From an uncultured Bacteroidaceae bacterium (GTDB taxonomy: Bacteria; Bacteroidota; Bacteroidia; Bacteroidales; Bacteroidaceae), in the NCBI GenBank assembly GCA_934394435.1, contig CAKRRN010000019.1, positions 1 through 44,764 on the forward strand: a stretch of 44,764 nucleotides of DNA, in the 5' to 3' direction. Both the position numbers and the translations under genes were made by a program. The notes under the pieces are model-generated. The model saw nothing but the letters and a program-made list of their open reading frames with translations. It did not search any database and was not told where the DNA came from. Position 1 is the first letter of the stretch; each line of letters begins with the position of its first letter. Of the stretch, positions 25,246 to 34,988 are shown one piece after another.

Positions 25246-27084
25246 TTACTTCCAGTCACCCAGGTCCTGTGGATTCTCTATCACACTGGGAATCTTTTCG
25301 AAGATAGCCTTCAAACGAGCAGCATCGAACTTCGGACGACGATCGTAGTAGTAGATGCCATTCTTCTCTTGCTCCACATCGGTAATCTGTGTGTAACAGA
25401 AACCAACCACATGCTTACACGCCTTCAGGGCGTCAATCTCTTTCTCCAGGATAGAGTAGAAATCCTCCTGGGTTTCTATGTTCTGCCCGTAGCCCCATGA
25501 GTTGGCTCGCTCCTCCTTGGGAATCCAAGGCAGACCGCCAAACTCGTCTACCATGTAGGGCTGACCAGCATACTTGGCAAGATAATCCTTGTCCCTCATG
25601 TTGCGATAAGGCTCCACTCCAGCCTTGAGGGTGTGATTCTGCACCAGACGATCATACTCGCGTGTGTAGTCGTGCACACTCCAGATGTCTGTCTTCACAT
25701 GGCTGTCTCCACTGGCATCGTTGACGGGTCGAGTGGGATCAATGGCCTTGGTGAGGTTGTATAGGTCGTTGACGAAGCGTACGTAAATGCCCGCACGTGC
25801 GTCCCACGTCTCGTTGAGGGGAGTCCATGTGACCAGACTTGGATGGTTGCGGTCACGCACTACGATGTCTGCCCATTCGGTGAGGAAATTACGTACAGCC
25901 TCGTTGTTGTTCACGTTCAGACCCCAACTTGCCTCTTCGCCCCAGGTGAGATAGCCCAGACGGTCTGCCCAGTAATAGTAACGCTCCTCGAACACCTTCT
26001 GGTGTAGGCGTGCACCGTTGAAGCCCACAGCCTTGCTCATGGCAATGTCCTGCTTGAGTGCCTCATCGCTGGGAGCTGTCCAGATGCCATCGGGATAGTA
26101 ACCCTGGTCGAGCACCAGACGCTGGAAGTAAGGCTTGTTGTTGAGGTAGAAGTATCCGCCCGAGATGTGTACCTTACGCATACCTACGTAGCTGCTTACC
26201 TGATCTATTACGTCGCCCTGTGCATTCTTGACCGTGTACTTCACATCGTAGAGATAGGGGTCTTCGGGGCTCCAGAGGCGTGCATTCTTCATGGGTAGGA
26301 TGATGGTGCTCTGGTTTCCTGTCTTTGCTGTGCGCTTGGCAACGGTCTTCTTGCCGTCTGTCACCTCAACCGTAAGCGTATTTCCGTTTCCCTCATCATA
26401 GAACTCAGGGCGGACTATCAGTTGCTGTTGGTCAATGTCGGGGATGGCGAAGACGTGTTTGAGCGCCTGCTCGCTCACAGCCTCCATCCATACGGTCTGC
26501 CAGATGCCCGTCACACGGGTGTAGTTGCATCCTGCCGAGAAGAGGGCTGTGCTCTGCTTGCCTCCAGGCTGCTTGCCTCCGCGCAAATCATCGTCTACGC
26601 GCACTACGAGGTTAGCCTGTTGCCCTGCCTTTACATAAGGAGTGAGGTCGATGGCGAACGAAGAGCCTGTACCATAATGCTCCCCTGCCAGATGCCCATC
26701 CACATACACGTGTGTCTCATAGTCGGCTGCTCCAAACTGCAGTAGTATGTGCTTGCCTGTCCATTCAGATGGGATGCTGATGGTACGCTGGTACCAGATG
26801 CGGGGAATGAAATCTGTATACCCGATGCCAGACAGCTGGCTCTCTGGGCAGAAGGGCACGGTAATCTTCCTTGAGAGTGACTTTGCGTTTTGCCAGCCAC
26901 GTTGCTCACCCGTCTTGCCGAAGTCAAGCTCGCAGGTCCACTGCCCATTGAGGTTAACCCAGTCAGTCCGTTCAAACTGCGGACGGGGATACTCAGGACG
27001 TGGCAGGTCTACGGCATGAGCCGAAGTCAAACCTGCAGCTGCAATGGCTACACAGAGCATTAGTCTTAGAAATGTCTTTCTCAT
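25246..27084 (-). CDS. Secreted glycoside hydrolase family 2 protein
   Basis: 612 residues with signal peptide (MRKTFLRLMLCVAIAAAGLTSAHA). A GH2 sugar-binding jellyroll (about 38-205: LNGQWTCELDFG, IWYQRTISIP, DGHLAGEHYG), an immunoglobulin-like domain (about 210-303) and a TIM barrel follow. E425 in TPLNETW is the expected acid/base and E514 in MVDEFGG the nucleophile. Family activities include beta-galactosidase, beta-glucuronidase and beta-mannosidase. The length and lack of a C-terminal beta domain fit the compact beta-galactosidase/glucuronidase-like group, but substrate is unassigned. It is transcribed in the same direction as the SGNH gene upstream. Confidence 0.9.
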   Translation of the reverse strand: MRKTFLRLMLCVAIAAAGLTSAHAVDLPRPEYPRPQFERTDWVNLNGQWTCELDFGKTGEQRGWQNAKSLSRKITVPFCPESQLSGIGYTDFIPRIWYQRTISIPSEWTGKHILLQFGAADYETHVYVDGHLAGEHYGTGSSFAIDLTPYVKAGQQANLVVRVDDDLRGGKQPGGKQSTALFSAGCNYTRVTGIWQTVWMEAVSEQALKHVFAIPDIDQQQLIVRPEFYDEGNGNTLTVEVTDGKKTVAKRTAKTGNQSTIILPMKNARLWSPEDPYLYDVKYTVKNAQGDVIDQVSSYVGMRKVHISGGYFYLNNKPYFQRLVLDQGYYPDGIWTAPSDEALKQDIAMSKAVGFNGARLHQKVFEERYYYWADRLGYLTWGEEASWGLNVNNNEAVRNFLTEWADIVVRDRNHPSLVTWTPLNETWDARAGIYVRFVNDLYNLTKAIDPTRPVNDASGDSHVKTDIWSVHDYTREYDRLVQNHTLKAGVEPYRNMRDKDYLAKYAGQPYMVDEFGGLPWIPKEERANSWGYGQNIETQEDFYSILEKEIDALKACKHVVGFCYTQITDVEQEKNGIYYYDRRPKFDAARLKAIFEKIPSVIENPQDLGDWK

Positions 27085-27127
27085 GTGTTTCTTTTTTATA
27101 AAAGTAAAATGTATGGATAATATTCTT

Positions 27128-27160
27128 TAGTTGTCGAAATATTTTTCCCTAACTGGAGAG
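27128..27160. repeat. Short fragment related to the dispersed element
   Basis: TTAGTTGTCGAAATATTTTT followed by CCCTAACTGG resembles the segment TTAGTTGGAGAAAAATATTT...CAGTTAG of copy A (17754-17783) and its counterpart in copy B. It is roughly palindromic around AAATATTT and lies in the leader of the GH2 gene. Confidence 0.4.
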
Positions 27161-27280
27161 ATATAAATTTAGATTTATGACAAGAGGAATCGTTTCACGT
27201 CAGATTGACTATCCCGAACTCATCCCGAAGGCTTCTCAAAGGCTTCTCATCGCAAGACAGAGGACCACACGCTCTGTTGT

Positions 27281-29167
27281 TCAGGGCACGTATCTCAGAC
27301 TTTGGTTCATGGATTGCGCCAGGTTGTGCAGCCCGTCTTTCAAGGTCTGCCCGTCCAGCGGAGTATAGATTTCCAGACTTGATTTCATGCACTCGCCTTG
27401 GTGGTGCAGGGCAATCTCCTCTTGAGTCATTGCGCTTCGCCAAAAACTGATTTCTTCATACAAGCGCGAGGTACTCTTTCTCTCGCTGTCTCCTGCCGTA
27501 AAGAGTGTGGGCACCATCCTTTCCCTCAGCTCACTCACGAGCCGCTCGTCAACGTAAATCAGCGTGCGTTGTTGCGCATAGTAATGGGTAAGGGTAATGT
27601 CATAAGATTCCTTTTTGTCTGACGGCAAAGCTTCAGTAGCGGAAAGTTTCGTGCCGTCTTGGGCTGTATATTGCAGAAGGCCTCCCTTCAGCACACTCAG
27701 CACAGCCTCGCCTTGCTCGGTCTGTATGCTCAGAATACGCCCTGTTTTGTTCCCTTTAAGGCGAAGACTGACCGTAAAGGGATGTACGACCCCTTCTCCA
27801 GAGAACTGAAGGGAAGCGTTCTTATGCAAGACCAACCCATCGGACTTTTTACGAGTGGGGTAGGGTTTGCCCTTTTGGAGTGCATCGAAGAGTGAGGGAG
27901 GAATGGCAAGCATAAACTCACGGTGTCCTTTGGTGTCTTGATGATAAGTGTCGCGCATGTAGCCATCTGCCCATTTGCCCTTTCCGTTGTCTATGGCTCC
28001 CAACACGTTTACGCTGGGTACCTCCCAACGGTGGATGTCGAGGTTCATCTGCTTTACGTAGGAGTAGTCATCCTGATTATAGTCACCACGAGTGTAATTG
28101 TTCATCACCACGGGTATCTTACCATCCTGTCGGCATTTCTCTATGAGGACAAGCATGTTGTCGTGAAACTGCCTGAAAATCTTCTGCTGATCTGCAGCTC
28201 CATGTATACCCTCGTTTCCCAAACTCAGACCGATAATCACGTAACGGCCAAAGTCATGAAGCATTTCATCGTATCGGGCAAGCAGGTTCAGCGTGCTGTT
28301 TCCTCCTATTGAGACCCCGCTTACCTGGAAGGGTGTCTGGCTTTCGCCCTTGGTGAAGCGTTCGTTCAGCTGCTCGCCGTACATCCATGCGTAGCCCTTA
28401 TGATGCTCTGCTCCCTCTCCATTGCACACCGATGAGCCAAATGCCGAGATACGATATTCATTGACGGGTGCGCTAATATCCCAGGTATAGGCGTTCATGT
28501 CAAGAGATAGCGTATAAGAGCCTCTGTTGATGCGTATGTTTTCTGTGCGAAATCCTTCGCTTGGCATTCCCACACCGCTTCGGTTGTTTTGCAGACGCTT
28601 CACAGACAGGGCATCATCGTTGTTGAAGGCGAAGTAGAAGTATTTATCGCTAAAGAGAAACACGTTGCCAGCATTCATCTCTACAGGCGAACGCCACACA
28701 CCGTGCCCTGCGTACTGCATCTGCGTGCCTTCGTGCACGATGTTTCCCTTCAGATAAAGCGCAACGGGCAATATACAAATACTGTCTGCGCGAGTGTCAA
28801 GCCGCACTCTCACCACCTGTTCCTGCGTGATACGGAAAGGCTTTCCCTTCTGTTTTATCCTTGTGGGTGTGTCTCCTTGCCCAAGAAGGATGCTTGGGCT
28901 ACTCTCAGAGGTGGCTTGTATGAGAAATTCACCGACATGAGCCTTCATGTACGCCTCATAGATGCCGGTCGGCTTACCGTCGGGGCTCAGTTCGTTCATC
29001 TTTACTGCCTGCCCATCCTCTGTTCCGCTCCCTACCAGGCAGACCTGATGCAGAGACTCCAAGGGTAAAGCCTGTGCCGACAACTGACCTGCAGGGAGCA
29101 TCATCCACGTCAGCAGGACAAAAGATAGACGCTTCCTCCTGCTAACTCTCATTATGATAGAACGCAT
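27281..29167 (-). CDS. Secreted SGNH/GDSL-type esterase with LamG-like C-terminus
   Basis: 628 residues; a signal peptide ends near 32 (PAGQLSAQA), with an alternative start at the second Met. A beta-rich N-terminal region (about 35-230) precedes the SGNH domain: GSSVCNGEGAEHHKGYAW at 244-261 with the nucleophile Ser, VSIGGNS near 287, GLSLGNEG at 313-320 and DTYHQDTKGH near 410 with Asp and His. A LamG/concanavalin-like region follows (about 445-625: LHKNASLQFSGEG, LYEEISFWRSAMTQEEI). It probably removes acetyl or other acyl groups from plant or host glycans so that the nearby GH78 and GH2 enzymes can act. This role is inferred. Confidence 0.82.
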   Translation of the reverse strand: MRSIIMRVSRRKRLSFVLLTWMMLPAGQLSAQALPLESLHQVCLVGSGTEDGQAVKMNELSPDGKPTGIYEAYMKAHVGEFLIQATSESSPSILLGQGDTPTRIKQKGKPFRITQEQVVRVRLDTRADSICILPVALYLKGNIVHEGTQMQYAGHGVWRSPVEMNAGNVFLFSDKYFYFAFNNDDALSVKRLQNNRSGVGMPSEGFRTENIRINRGSYTLSLDMNAYTWDISAPVNEYRISAFGSSVCNGEGAEHHKGYAWMYGEQLNERFTKGESQTPFQVSGVSIGGNSTLNLLARYDEMLHDFGRYVIIGLSLGNEGIHGAADQQKIFRQFHDNMLVLIEKCRQDGKIPVVMNNYTRGDYNQDDYSYVKQMNLDIHRWEVPSVNVLGAIDNGKGKWADGYMRDTYHQDTKGHREFMLAIPPSLFDALQKGKPYPTRKKSDGLVLHKNASLQFSGEGVVHPFTVSLRLKGNKTGRILSIQTEQGEAVLSVLKGGLLQYTAQDGTKLSATEALPSDKKESYDITLTHYYAQQRTLIYVDERLVSELRERMVPTLFTAGDSERKSTSRLYEEISFWRSAMTQEEIALHHQGECMKSSLEIYTPLDGQTLKDGLHNLAQSMNQSLRYVP

Positions 29168-29201
29168 ACTTGAAAATCTAAATTTGCAATGAACGGTTCA
29201 A

Positions 29202-30077
29202 TTAGTCGAGAACCGATAAGGTGTATGAGAGTGACCACTCGTCATGAGGTGCCACATGATTCACAAAAGGACGTTTGTCGAAAGACCTTTGACTCAGCCA
29301 CTCATCGCAACAACCAGCCCAAGGCTCCACACACACGAAGGGGCAGCATCCGTTCTGCGGAGCCCACATGGCCAATACGGGCATCTTATAGGAAATGCGC
29401 ACAAGAGGCTTCTGATGCTTGTCGAGCAACTCCACAAGGCCAATCCGCCCTGTACAGTCCAGGATAGTGTCGCCCGAGAAAGTATTGTTCTGCAGAGGCA
29501 GCAAATGGTCTTCAAGAAGGAATGTTTCTATGCGGTCTGGTTCTGCCAGTCCGTGTGTCTTCGTATGCGTGCTTTCCAACGTGTTCACTTCGGGGAAACG
29601 GAGGTAGCCGTGGAGCGAATCGTCCTCATGGAAATCAGGAAGCACTAGAGCAGGATGCGCCCCCACCATAAAGGGCATTTCCTTTTCAGAGTCGTTTATC
29701 ACACGCCAGGTTACCCGCAGGTCATTCCCTTCTATGCTGTACTTTATAAGGAAGCGAAAGTGAAACGGAAAAGCCTGCAGGGTGTCTGCCGTAGGCGAAA
29801 GCGAGTAGGTAAGACTCGTGGGGGTAGACTCTTCTAACTGAAATTCCATACACTTGGCAAATCCATGCTTGCGCAGAGGGTATTCCTTGCCATCCAATCT
29901 CAGCACCCCATCTGAGTTGCCTCCGATACAAGGAAAAAGAGTAGGGCAATGCTCACCCCAGTATTTCTTGTCACCACACCAGATAATCTCTCGCTCGCCT
30001 CTTTTGAGGCTTGTAATTTCTGCGCCCAAACTGTTTACCACGAGGGTCAGTCGGCCATTACTGATGGTACTGTTCAT
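29202..30077 (-). CDS. Aldose 1-epimerase family protein
   Basis: 291 residues, no signal peptide, so cytoplasmic. Mutarotase motifs: NSLGAEITSLKR near 15, PCIGGNSDG near 49, HGFAK near 71 with the first His, and VGAHPALVLP near 138 with the catalytic His region. It is of the LacX/YeaD-like shorter form. It interconverts alpha and beta anomers of free or phosphorylated hexoses and would feed sugars released by the neighbouring hydrolases into catabolism. It lies 34 bp upstream of the SGNH gene on the same strand, so the genes may form one unit. A possible TAnnTTTG element is far upstream (30178-30185). Confidence 0.88.
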   Translation of the reverse strand: MNSTISNGRLTLVVNSLGAEITSLKRGEREIIWCGDKKYWGEHCPTLFPCIGGNSDGVLRLDGKEYPLRKHGFAKCMEFQLEESTPTSLTYSLSPTADTLQAFPFHFRFLIKYSIEGNDLRVTWRVINDSEKEMPFMVGAHPALVLPDFHEDDSLHGYLRFPEVNTLESTHTKTHGLAEPDRIETFLLEDHLLPLQNNTFSGDTILDCTGRIGLVELLDKHQKPLVRISYKMPVLAMWAPQNGCCPFVCVEPWAGCCDEWLSQRSFDKRPFVNHVAPHDEWSLSYTLSVLD

Positions 30078-30177
30078 AATCTATTGTCAGAATATGTTTA
30101 TTATTTTAAAAAAAATGAATTACGCACGAATTGAACAACATAAATCAAATATGTAATGTATGTGTCACCTCCTCTTG

Positions 30178-30185
30178 CAAAAATA
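30178..30185 (-). promoter_or_regulatory. Possible promoter for the epimerase gene
   Basis: TATTTTTG on the minus strand matches TAnnTTTG, giving a leader of roughly 95 nt. The leader contains GGAGGTGA, a strong anti-Shine-Dalgarno match, but far from the ATG. Confidence 0.4.
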
Positions 30186-30219
30186 CGAAAAAATGCCTTG
30201 CCAAACCATTTATTTGAAG

Positions 30220-30227
30220 TAAATTTG
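30220..30227 (+). promoter_or_regulatory. fhs-glp operon promoter, -7 element
   Basis: TAAATTTG matches TAnnTTTG; TTG at 30198-30200 gives a -33 box with 19-bp spacing. ATG 30264 lies 36 bp downstream. Confidence 0.65.
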
Positions 30228-30263
30228 TAAGAAATAACAAACCGATTGTGCAAAACAACGCTC

Positions 30264-31931
30264 ATGAAGACTGATATAGAGATTGCAAGGGAAACATCCT
30301 TGAAGCCTGTTGCCCAGGTGGCAGAAGGCATTGGAATTAGTGCGGAAACCATTGAACCCTATGGGAAATATGTGGCCAAATTGCCTCTTAGTCTGATAGA
30401 CGACAAGAAGGCTGCTGGTCACAAATTGATTTTAGTGACAGCCATTACGCCCACCAAGGCAGGGATAGGCAAGACTACGGTCAGTGTAGGACTGGCATTA
30501 GGCTTGAATCGCATAGGCAAACGCGCGGTTGTGGCTTTACGCGAGCCTTCGCTCGGACCATGTTTCGGTATGAAAGGAGGAGCCGCAGGAGGTGGCTATG
30601 CGCAGGTTCTCCCCATGGACAAAATCAATCTACATTTCACAGGGGATTTCCATGCCATCACCTCTGCTCACAACATGATTGCAGCCTTGCTGGATAATTA
30701 TATCTATCAGCATCGTGAAGAGGGTTTTGCCCTGAAGGAAGTGTTGTGGAAGAGAGTGCTCGATATCAACGATCGCAATCTGCGCTCTATCGTGACAGGG
30801 TTGGGAGGTAAGTCGAACGGAGTCGTAATGGAGAGTGGTTTCGACATCACTCCTGCCAGCGAGATTATGGCCATCCTGTGTCTGGCAAGCGATGAGAAGG
30901 ACCTGCGCCGACGTATAGAGAATATCCTGCTGGGTATCAAGACAGACGGCACACCCTTCAGAGTGAAGGATATGGGAGTGGCAGGAGCCATCTGCGTATT
31001 GCTGAAAGATGCCCTGCAACCTAATCTTGTTCAGACAACAGAGCAGACGCCAGCCATCGTACATGGTGGTCCGTTTGCCAACATCGCTCATGGATGCAAC
31101 AGTGTAATAGCTACGCGTATGGCACTTACATTCGGCGATTATGTGGTTACGGAAGCAGGATTCGGTGCTGACCTTGGAGCAGAGAAATTCTACGACATTA
31201 AGTGTCGTAAGAGCGGACTGCAACCTTCGCTTACCGTACTTGTGGCAACGACACAGGGACTGAAGATGCACGGAGGAGTGCCCCTGGAGGCTATCAAGGA
31301 GCCCAATCTGGAAGGACTTCGTCATGGGCTTGCCAATCTGGACAGGCACATCAGCAATCTGCAAGGATTCGGACAAACCGTACTTGTTTGCTTCAATCGT
31401 TACGCCACGGATACAGACGAAGAAATACAACTCTGCAGAGAGCATTGCAAGGAGAAGGGTGTACCCTTTGCCGTCAACAATGCTTTCAACGAAGGCGGAG
31501 CAGGAGCAACAGAACTGGCTTCGCTGGTGGTCGATACCATAGAGAAGCAGCCAAGCAAGCCACTCAGCCTGGCATACACAGACGATATGAGCGTTGAAGA
31601 AAAAGCAGAGGCTGTTGCACGTAAGGTGTATGGTGCAGAGAGCGTTACGTTTACTCCTACAGCAAAACGGATGCTCAAGCGTATAGAGGAGATGGGCATT
31701 GCCAATTATCCCATATGCATAGCCAAAACACAATATTCCTTCTCGGCTGACGCAAAGGCATACGGCGTGCCTACGGGATTCAACATACAAGTACGCGACA
31801 TCGTGATAAACTGTGGAGCGGAGATGATTGTGCTGATAGCTGGTGACATCCTGCGTATGCCCGGACTGCCCAAAAGCCCTCAGGCAGAAAGGATAGATTT
31901 GGTGGACGGGCAGATAGAGGGACTCTCTTGA
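30264..31931 (+). CDS. fhs: Formate-tetrahydrofolate ligase
   Basis: 555 residues from ATG 30264 (MKTDIEIARE), the usual family length; a TTG six codons earlier is less likely. The P-loop region reads TPTKAGIGKTT near 61-71, followed by EPSLGPCFGMKGGAAGGGYAQV and FTGDFHAITSAHNM, both family hallmarks. The enzyme makes 10-formyl-THF from formate, THF and ATP in the cytoplasm for purine and one-carbon metabolism. The gene leads a plus-strand run in which glpA follows after 49 bp; a functional link to glycerophosphate is not obvious. Confidence 0.96.
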   Translation: MKTDIEIARETSLKPVAQVAEGIGISAETIEPYGKYVAKLPLSLIDDKKAAGHKLILVTAITPTKAGIGKTTVSVGLALGLNRIGKRAVVALREPSLGPCFGMKGGAAGGGYAQVLPMDKINLHFTGDFHAITSAHNMIAALLDNYIYQHREEGFALKEVLWKRVLDINDRNLRSIVTGLGGKSNGVVMESGFDITPASEIMAILCLASDEKDLRRRIENILLGIKTDGTPFRVKDMGVAGAICVLLKDALQPNLVQTTEQTPAIVHGGPFANIAHGCNSVIATRMALTFGDYVVTEAGFGADLGAEKFYDIKCRKSGLQPSLTVLVATTQGLKMHGGVPLEAIKEPNLEGLRHGLANLDRHISNLQGFGQTVLVCFNRYATDTDEEIQLCREHCKEKGVPFAVNNAFNEGGAGATELASLVVDTIEKQPSKPLSLAYTDDMSVEEKAEAVARKVYGAESVTFTPTAKRMLKRIEEMGIANYPICIAKTQYSFSADAKAYGVPTGFNIQVRDIVINCGAEMIVLIAGDILRMPGLPKSPQAERIDLVDGQIEGLS

Positions 31932-31980
31932 TTCCTTCTTATGCTCAAAATTAAGAAACTAACAGAAAGATTATCAAGCG

Positions 31981-33597
31981 ATGAATAAATCCCAGAATGA
32001 GGAATATGACGTAATCGTGATTGGCGGTGGTGCAACGGGAGTTGGTGTGGCACGCGATTGCTCCATGCGAGGACTGAAAGTTCTGCTTGCCGAACGAAGC
32101 GACTTGGCAACAGGCGCCACTGGACGTAACCACGGACTGCTACACAGTGGGGCGCGCTACGCAGTTACGGATCAAGAATCAGCACGCGAGTGTATTGAGG
32201 AAAATATGATTCTCAGACGTATTGCACGGCCCTATGTAGAGCAACACGACGGACTGTTTATCACTCTCCCAGAGGATGACTTGGCTTATCAGGCAAAGTT
32301 CGTAGAGGCCTGTCAAAAGGCAGGCATACGGGCAGACATACTCTCACCGGAAGAGGCCATACGCCTGGAACCGTCTGTCAACCCGACCCTGATTGGGGCT
32401 GTCAGAGTTCCAGATGGTTCTATAGACCCCTTTAGACTGACCATAGCAAACGCACTGGATGCACACAGACATGGAGCCACCATACTGACACACCACGAAT
32501 TGGTGTCATTCATAATCGAGAATGGCAGAGTTTTAGGTGTGCGTCTGCAAGACCACCGGACAGGTGAGACACACGAATATAGAGCACGTATCACCGTGAA
32601 TGCGGCAGGAATATGGGGCACCCTTGTGGCCAAGAAAGCAGGTGTGACCGTCAACATGTTTCCTGCCAAGGGTTCGCTTCTTATCTTTGGACATCGCGTG
32701 AACAATATGGTCATCAACCGTTGCCGCAAACCTGCCAACGCAGACATCCTGGTGCCTGGAGATGCAATTACTGTATTAGGTACAACATCTGACCGTGTGC
32801 CCGTAGATACAGTAGACGACATGCACGTCACGCAACAGGAAGTGGAAACTCTTCTGAGCGAAGGCATGCAGCTGGCTCCCTCGCTTGCAAGCACAAGAAT
32901 ACTGAGAGCCTATGCAGGAGTACGTCCCCTCGTGGCAAGCGATGATGACCCAAGTGGCAGAAGCATAAGCCGCGGAATCGTCTGTCTGGACCACGAGAAA
33001 AGAGACGGTCTGGCAGGATTCATCACTATCACAGGCGGCAAACTGATGACGTATCGCGCAATGGCGGAACAAGCCACCAATATGGTTTGCAACAAGCTTG
33101 GAGTCGACAAACCTTGTATGACCGCTGTCACACCTCTTCCTGGGGCTGAAGAAAGCCAGCTAAAATTACCCGAAAAGCAGGTGTTTGCCTTTATGGCGCG
33201 TTTCGGAAGACACGGTTCTTTGGCAGGGGATATTGCTTCGGATGACGAGTTTGATAATTCACTCATCTGTGAATGTGAGGAAGTTACAGCGGGTGAAGTA
33301 AAGCATGCCATGAACAGCCATTTCGTAGAGACACTCGACCAGCTGAGACGAAGAACCCGAGTTGGTATGGGTACCTGCCAAGGACAGTTGTGCACCTTGA
33401 GAGCAGCATGCCTGATGAGTCAAGTATTGGACCGTAAGCCCAAGGATACCGTCTCTGATGTTGTATCGTTTGTAAACGAGCGTTGGAGAGGAATGTATCC
33501 AGTGGCATGGGGAGCAACACTCAGTGAGGCTCAGCTGACCTCGTCTATTTATCAGGACTTATGCGGTATTTCTTCGAAAGATCTGAATGCAAAGTAG
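31981..33597 (+). CDS. glpA: Anaerobic glycerol-3-phosphate dehydrogenase, subunit A
   Basis: 538 residues. FAD-binding GGGATG at 15-20, then ATGRNHGLLHSGARY, the GlpA/GlpD-type FAD loop. The C-terminus carries a BFD-like [2Fe-2S] domain: CECEEVTAGEVKHA near 430 and GTCQGQLC near 466-471 supply four cysteines. GlpA oxidises sn-glycerol-3-phosphate to dihydroxyacetone phosphate and passes electrons through GlpB and GlpC to the quinone pool. glpB follows after 44 bp. The full set glpABC is intact, so function is likely. Confidence 0.95.
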   Translation: MNKSQNEEYDVIVIGGGATGVGVARDCSMRGLKVLLAERSDLATGATGRNHGLLHSGARYAVTDQESARECIEENMILRRIARPYVEQHDGLFITLPEDDLAYQAKFVEACQKAGIRADILSPEEAIRLEPSVNPTLIGAVRVPDGSIDPFRLTIANALDAHRHGATILTHHELVSFIIENGRVLGVRLQDHRTGETHEYRARITVNAAGIWGTLVAKKAGVTVNMFPAKGSLLIFGHRVNNMVINRCRKPANADILVPGDAITVLGTTSDRVPVDTVDDMHVTQQEVETLLSEGMQLAPSLASTRILRAYAGVRPLVASDDDPSGRSISRGIVCLDHEKRDGLAGFITITGGKLMTYRAMAEQATNMVCNKLGVDKPCMTAVTPLPGAEESQLKLPEKQVFAFMARFGRHGSLAGDIASDDEFDNSLICECEEVTAGEVKHAMNSHFVETLDQLRRRTRVGMGTCQGQLCTLRAACLMSQVLDRKPKDTVSDVVSFVNERWRGMYPVAWGATLSEAQLTSSIYQDLCGISSKDLNAK

Positions 33598-33641
33598 TGA
33601 GGGTAATCAAGAATCATTTAATTGCGAATAATTACATATAA

Positions 33642-34889
33642 ATGAAATTCGACAATATAATCATCGGAGGAGGACTAAGCGGACTGTTGTGTGGTATCGC
33701 TTTAGTGCGCGAAGGTCGTCATGTGGCTATTGTTGCAACAGGGCAAAGCACCCTGCATTTCAGTTCAGGCTCGTTTGACATCCTGGGTTACGATGCAGAT
33801 GGGCAGATAGTAGAAAAGCCATTCGAAGCCATTAAGCAGTTAGGCGAGACTCATCCTTATAAAAAAATAAATGTAGACGAAGTTCCATTACTGGCAACAC
33901 AGGCACTCAGAATCATTACAGAGAGTGGACTAAAGGGACAAGGAGGAATGCAGCACAATCATTACCGCATGACCCCCATAGGTATGCTCAGACCCACTTG
34001 GTTTTCGCTGGATGATTATCTGACGATACAGAATCCGTCGTCGTTTCCTTATAAGAAGGTCCTCTTGATAAATGTGCCAGGCTTTATGGATTTTCCTGTT
34101 TCTCTCATTGCAGAAGGACTGGCAAAGCTTGGAGCAGAGGTAAAACAGGAACTTGTATCTGTCCCCTCGCTGAAACACAGGAGACAGAGCCCCTCGGAGA
34201 TGCGCTCATCCAACCTCTCCAAAGTGCTTGCACGAGACAAGAAATTGCAGCAGATAGCAGCTCGCATCAATAAGGTTTCCTCTGAGGTGGAAGTCGTTAT
34301 CATGCCAGCTATTGTAGGTATGGACTCCCAAGAGGCTGTTACCTTTATCAGAAGCCGAGTACAAAAACCGCTGCTGTTTATAGGCACTCTTCCACCCTCT
34401 GTGCCAGGCATTCGTATACAGACACTTCTAAGGAAGCACTTTGCCAATCTGGGAGGAACCTACATGTTAGGCAATACCGTCACAGGTGGATTAGTGGAAG
34501 AAGGGCGTGTGCGTTATGTGGAAACATCACTTTTGCCCGATGAACGTCTTGAGGCAGATGACTTCGTGCTGGCTACAGGAAGCTTTGCAAGCGACGGTCT
34601 GAAGTCGAACTATGAGAGAGTATACGAACCTATTTTTGATTTGGACGTTACGGCTCCAGCAGACCGTACAGCCTGGGTGAGAGAATCCGTTTTTGATGAT
34701 CAGCCTTATATGTATTATGGTGTGCGCACAAACGAAAACATGCAGGTGCAGAAAGACGGACAAACCATCAGCAACCTCTATGCTGTTGGGTCTGTGCTGG
34801 GTGGACATAATGCTGCCAAGATGGCTGATGGAGCAGGAGTGGATATGGTGACAGCCATGTACGTGTCACAAGAAATCTTAGCAAAATAA
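33642..34889 (+). CDS. glpB: Anaerobic glycerol-3-phosphate dehydrogenase, subunit B
   Basis: 415 residues. An N-terminal dinucleotide-binding motif IIIGGGLSGLLCG (about 6-18) and a C-terminal GSVLGGHNAAKMADGAGVDM match GlpB flavoproteins. In the family GlpB accepts electrons from GlpA and bridges to GlpC. It lies between glpA and glpC in the expected order; the gap to glpC is 99 bp. Confidence 0.92.
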   Translation: MKFDNIIIGGGLSGLLCGIALVREGRHVAIVATGQSTLHFSSGSFDILGYDADGQIVEKPFEAIKQLGETHPYKKINVDEVPLLATQALRIITESGLKGQGGMQHNHYRMTPIGMLRPTWFSLDDYLTIQNPSSFPYKKVLLINVPGFMDFPVSLIAEGLAKLGAEVKQELVSVPSLKHRRQSPSEMRSSNLSKVLARDKKLQQIAARINKVSSEVEVVIMPAIVGMDSQEAVTFIRSRVQKPLLFIGTLPPSVPGIRIQTLLRKHFANLGGTYMLGNTVTGGLVEEGRVRYVETSLLPDERLEADDFVLATGSFASDGLKSNYERVYEPIFDLDVTAPADRTAWVRESVFDDQPYMYYGVRTNENMQVQKDGQTISNLYAVGSVLGGHNAAKMADGAGVDMVTAMYVSQEILAK

Positions 34890-34988
34890 CATAAATGTTC
34901 AGAGTTCATTCTGCCAAGAGATGATTACGACAATGGGAAAAGAACTGAATTTCTGAACAGTTACAAAAAAAAATACAAAGAAAATCAT

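Noticed and set aside
30155..30175. GGAGGTGA in the aldose epimerase leader as a ribosome binding site
   Set aside because: About 90 nt from the epimerase start; a possible 12-codon leader ATG is also too far, so no start is supported.
30630..31790. 386-codon antisense frame within fhs
   Set aside because: Complementary to a highly conserved fhs sequence; Cys/His/Ser-rich composition typical of an antisense shadow.
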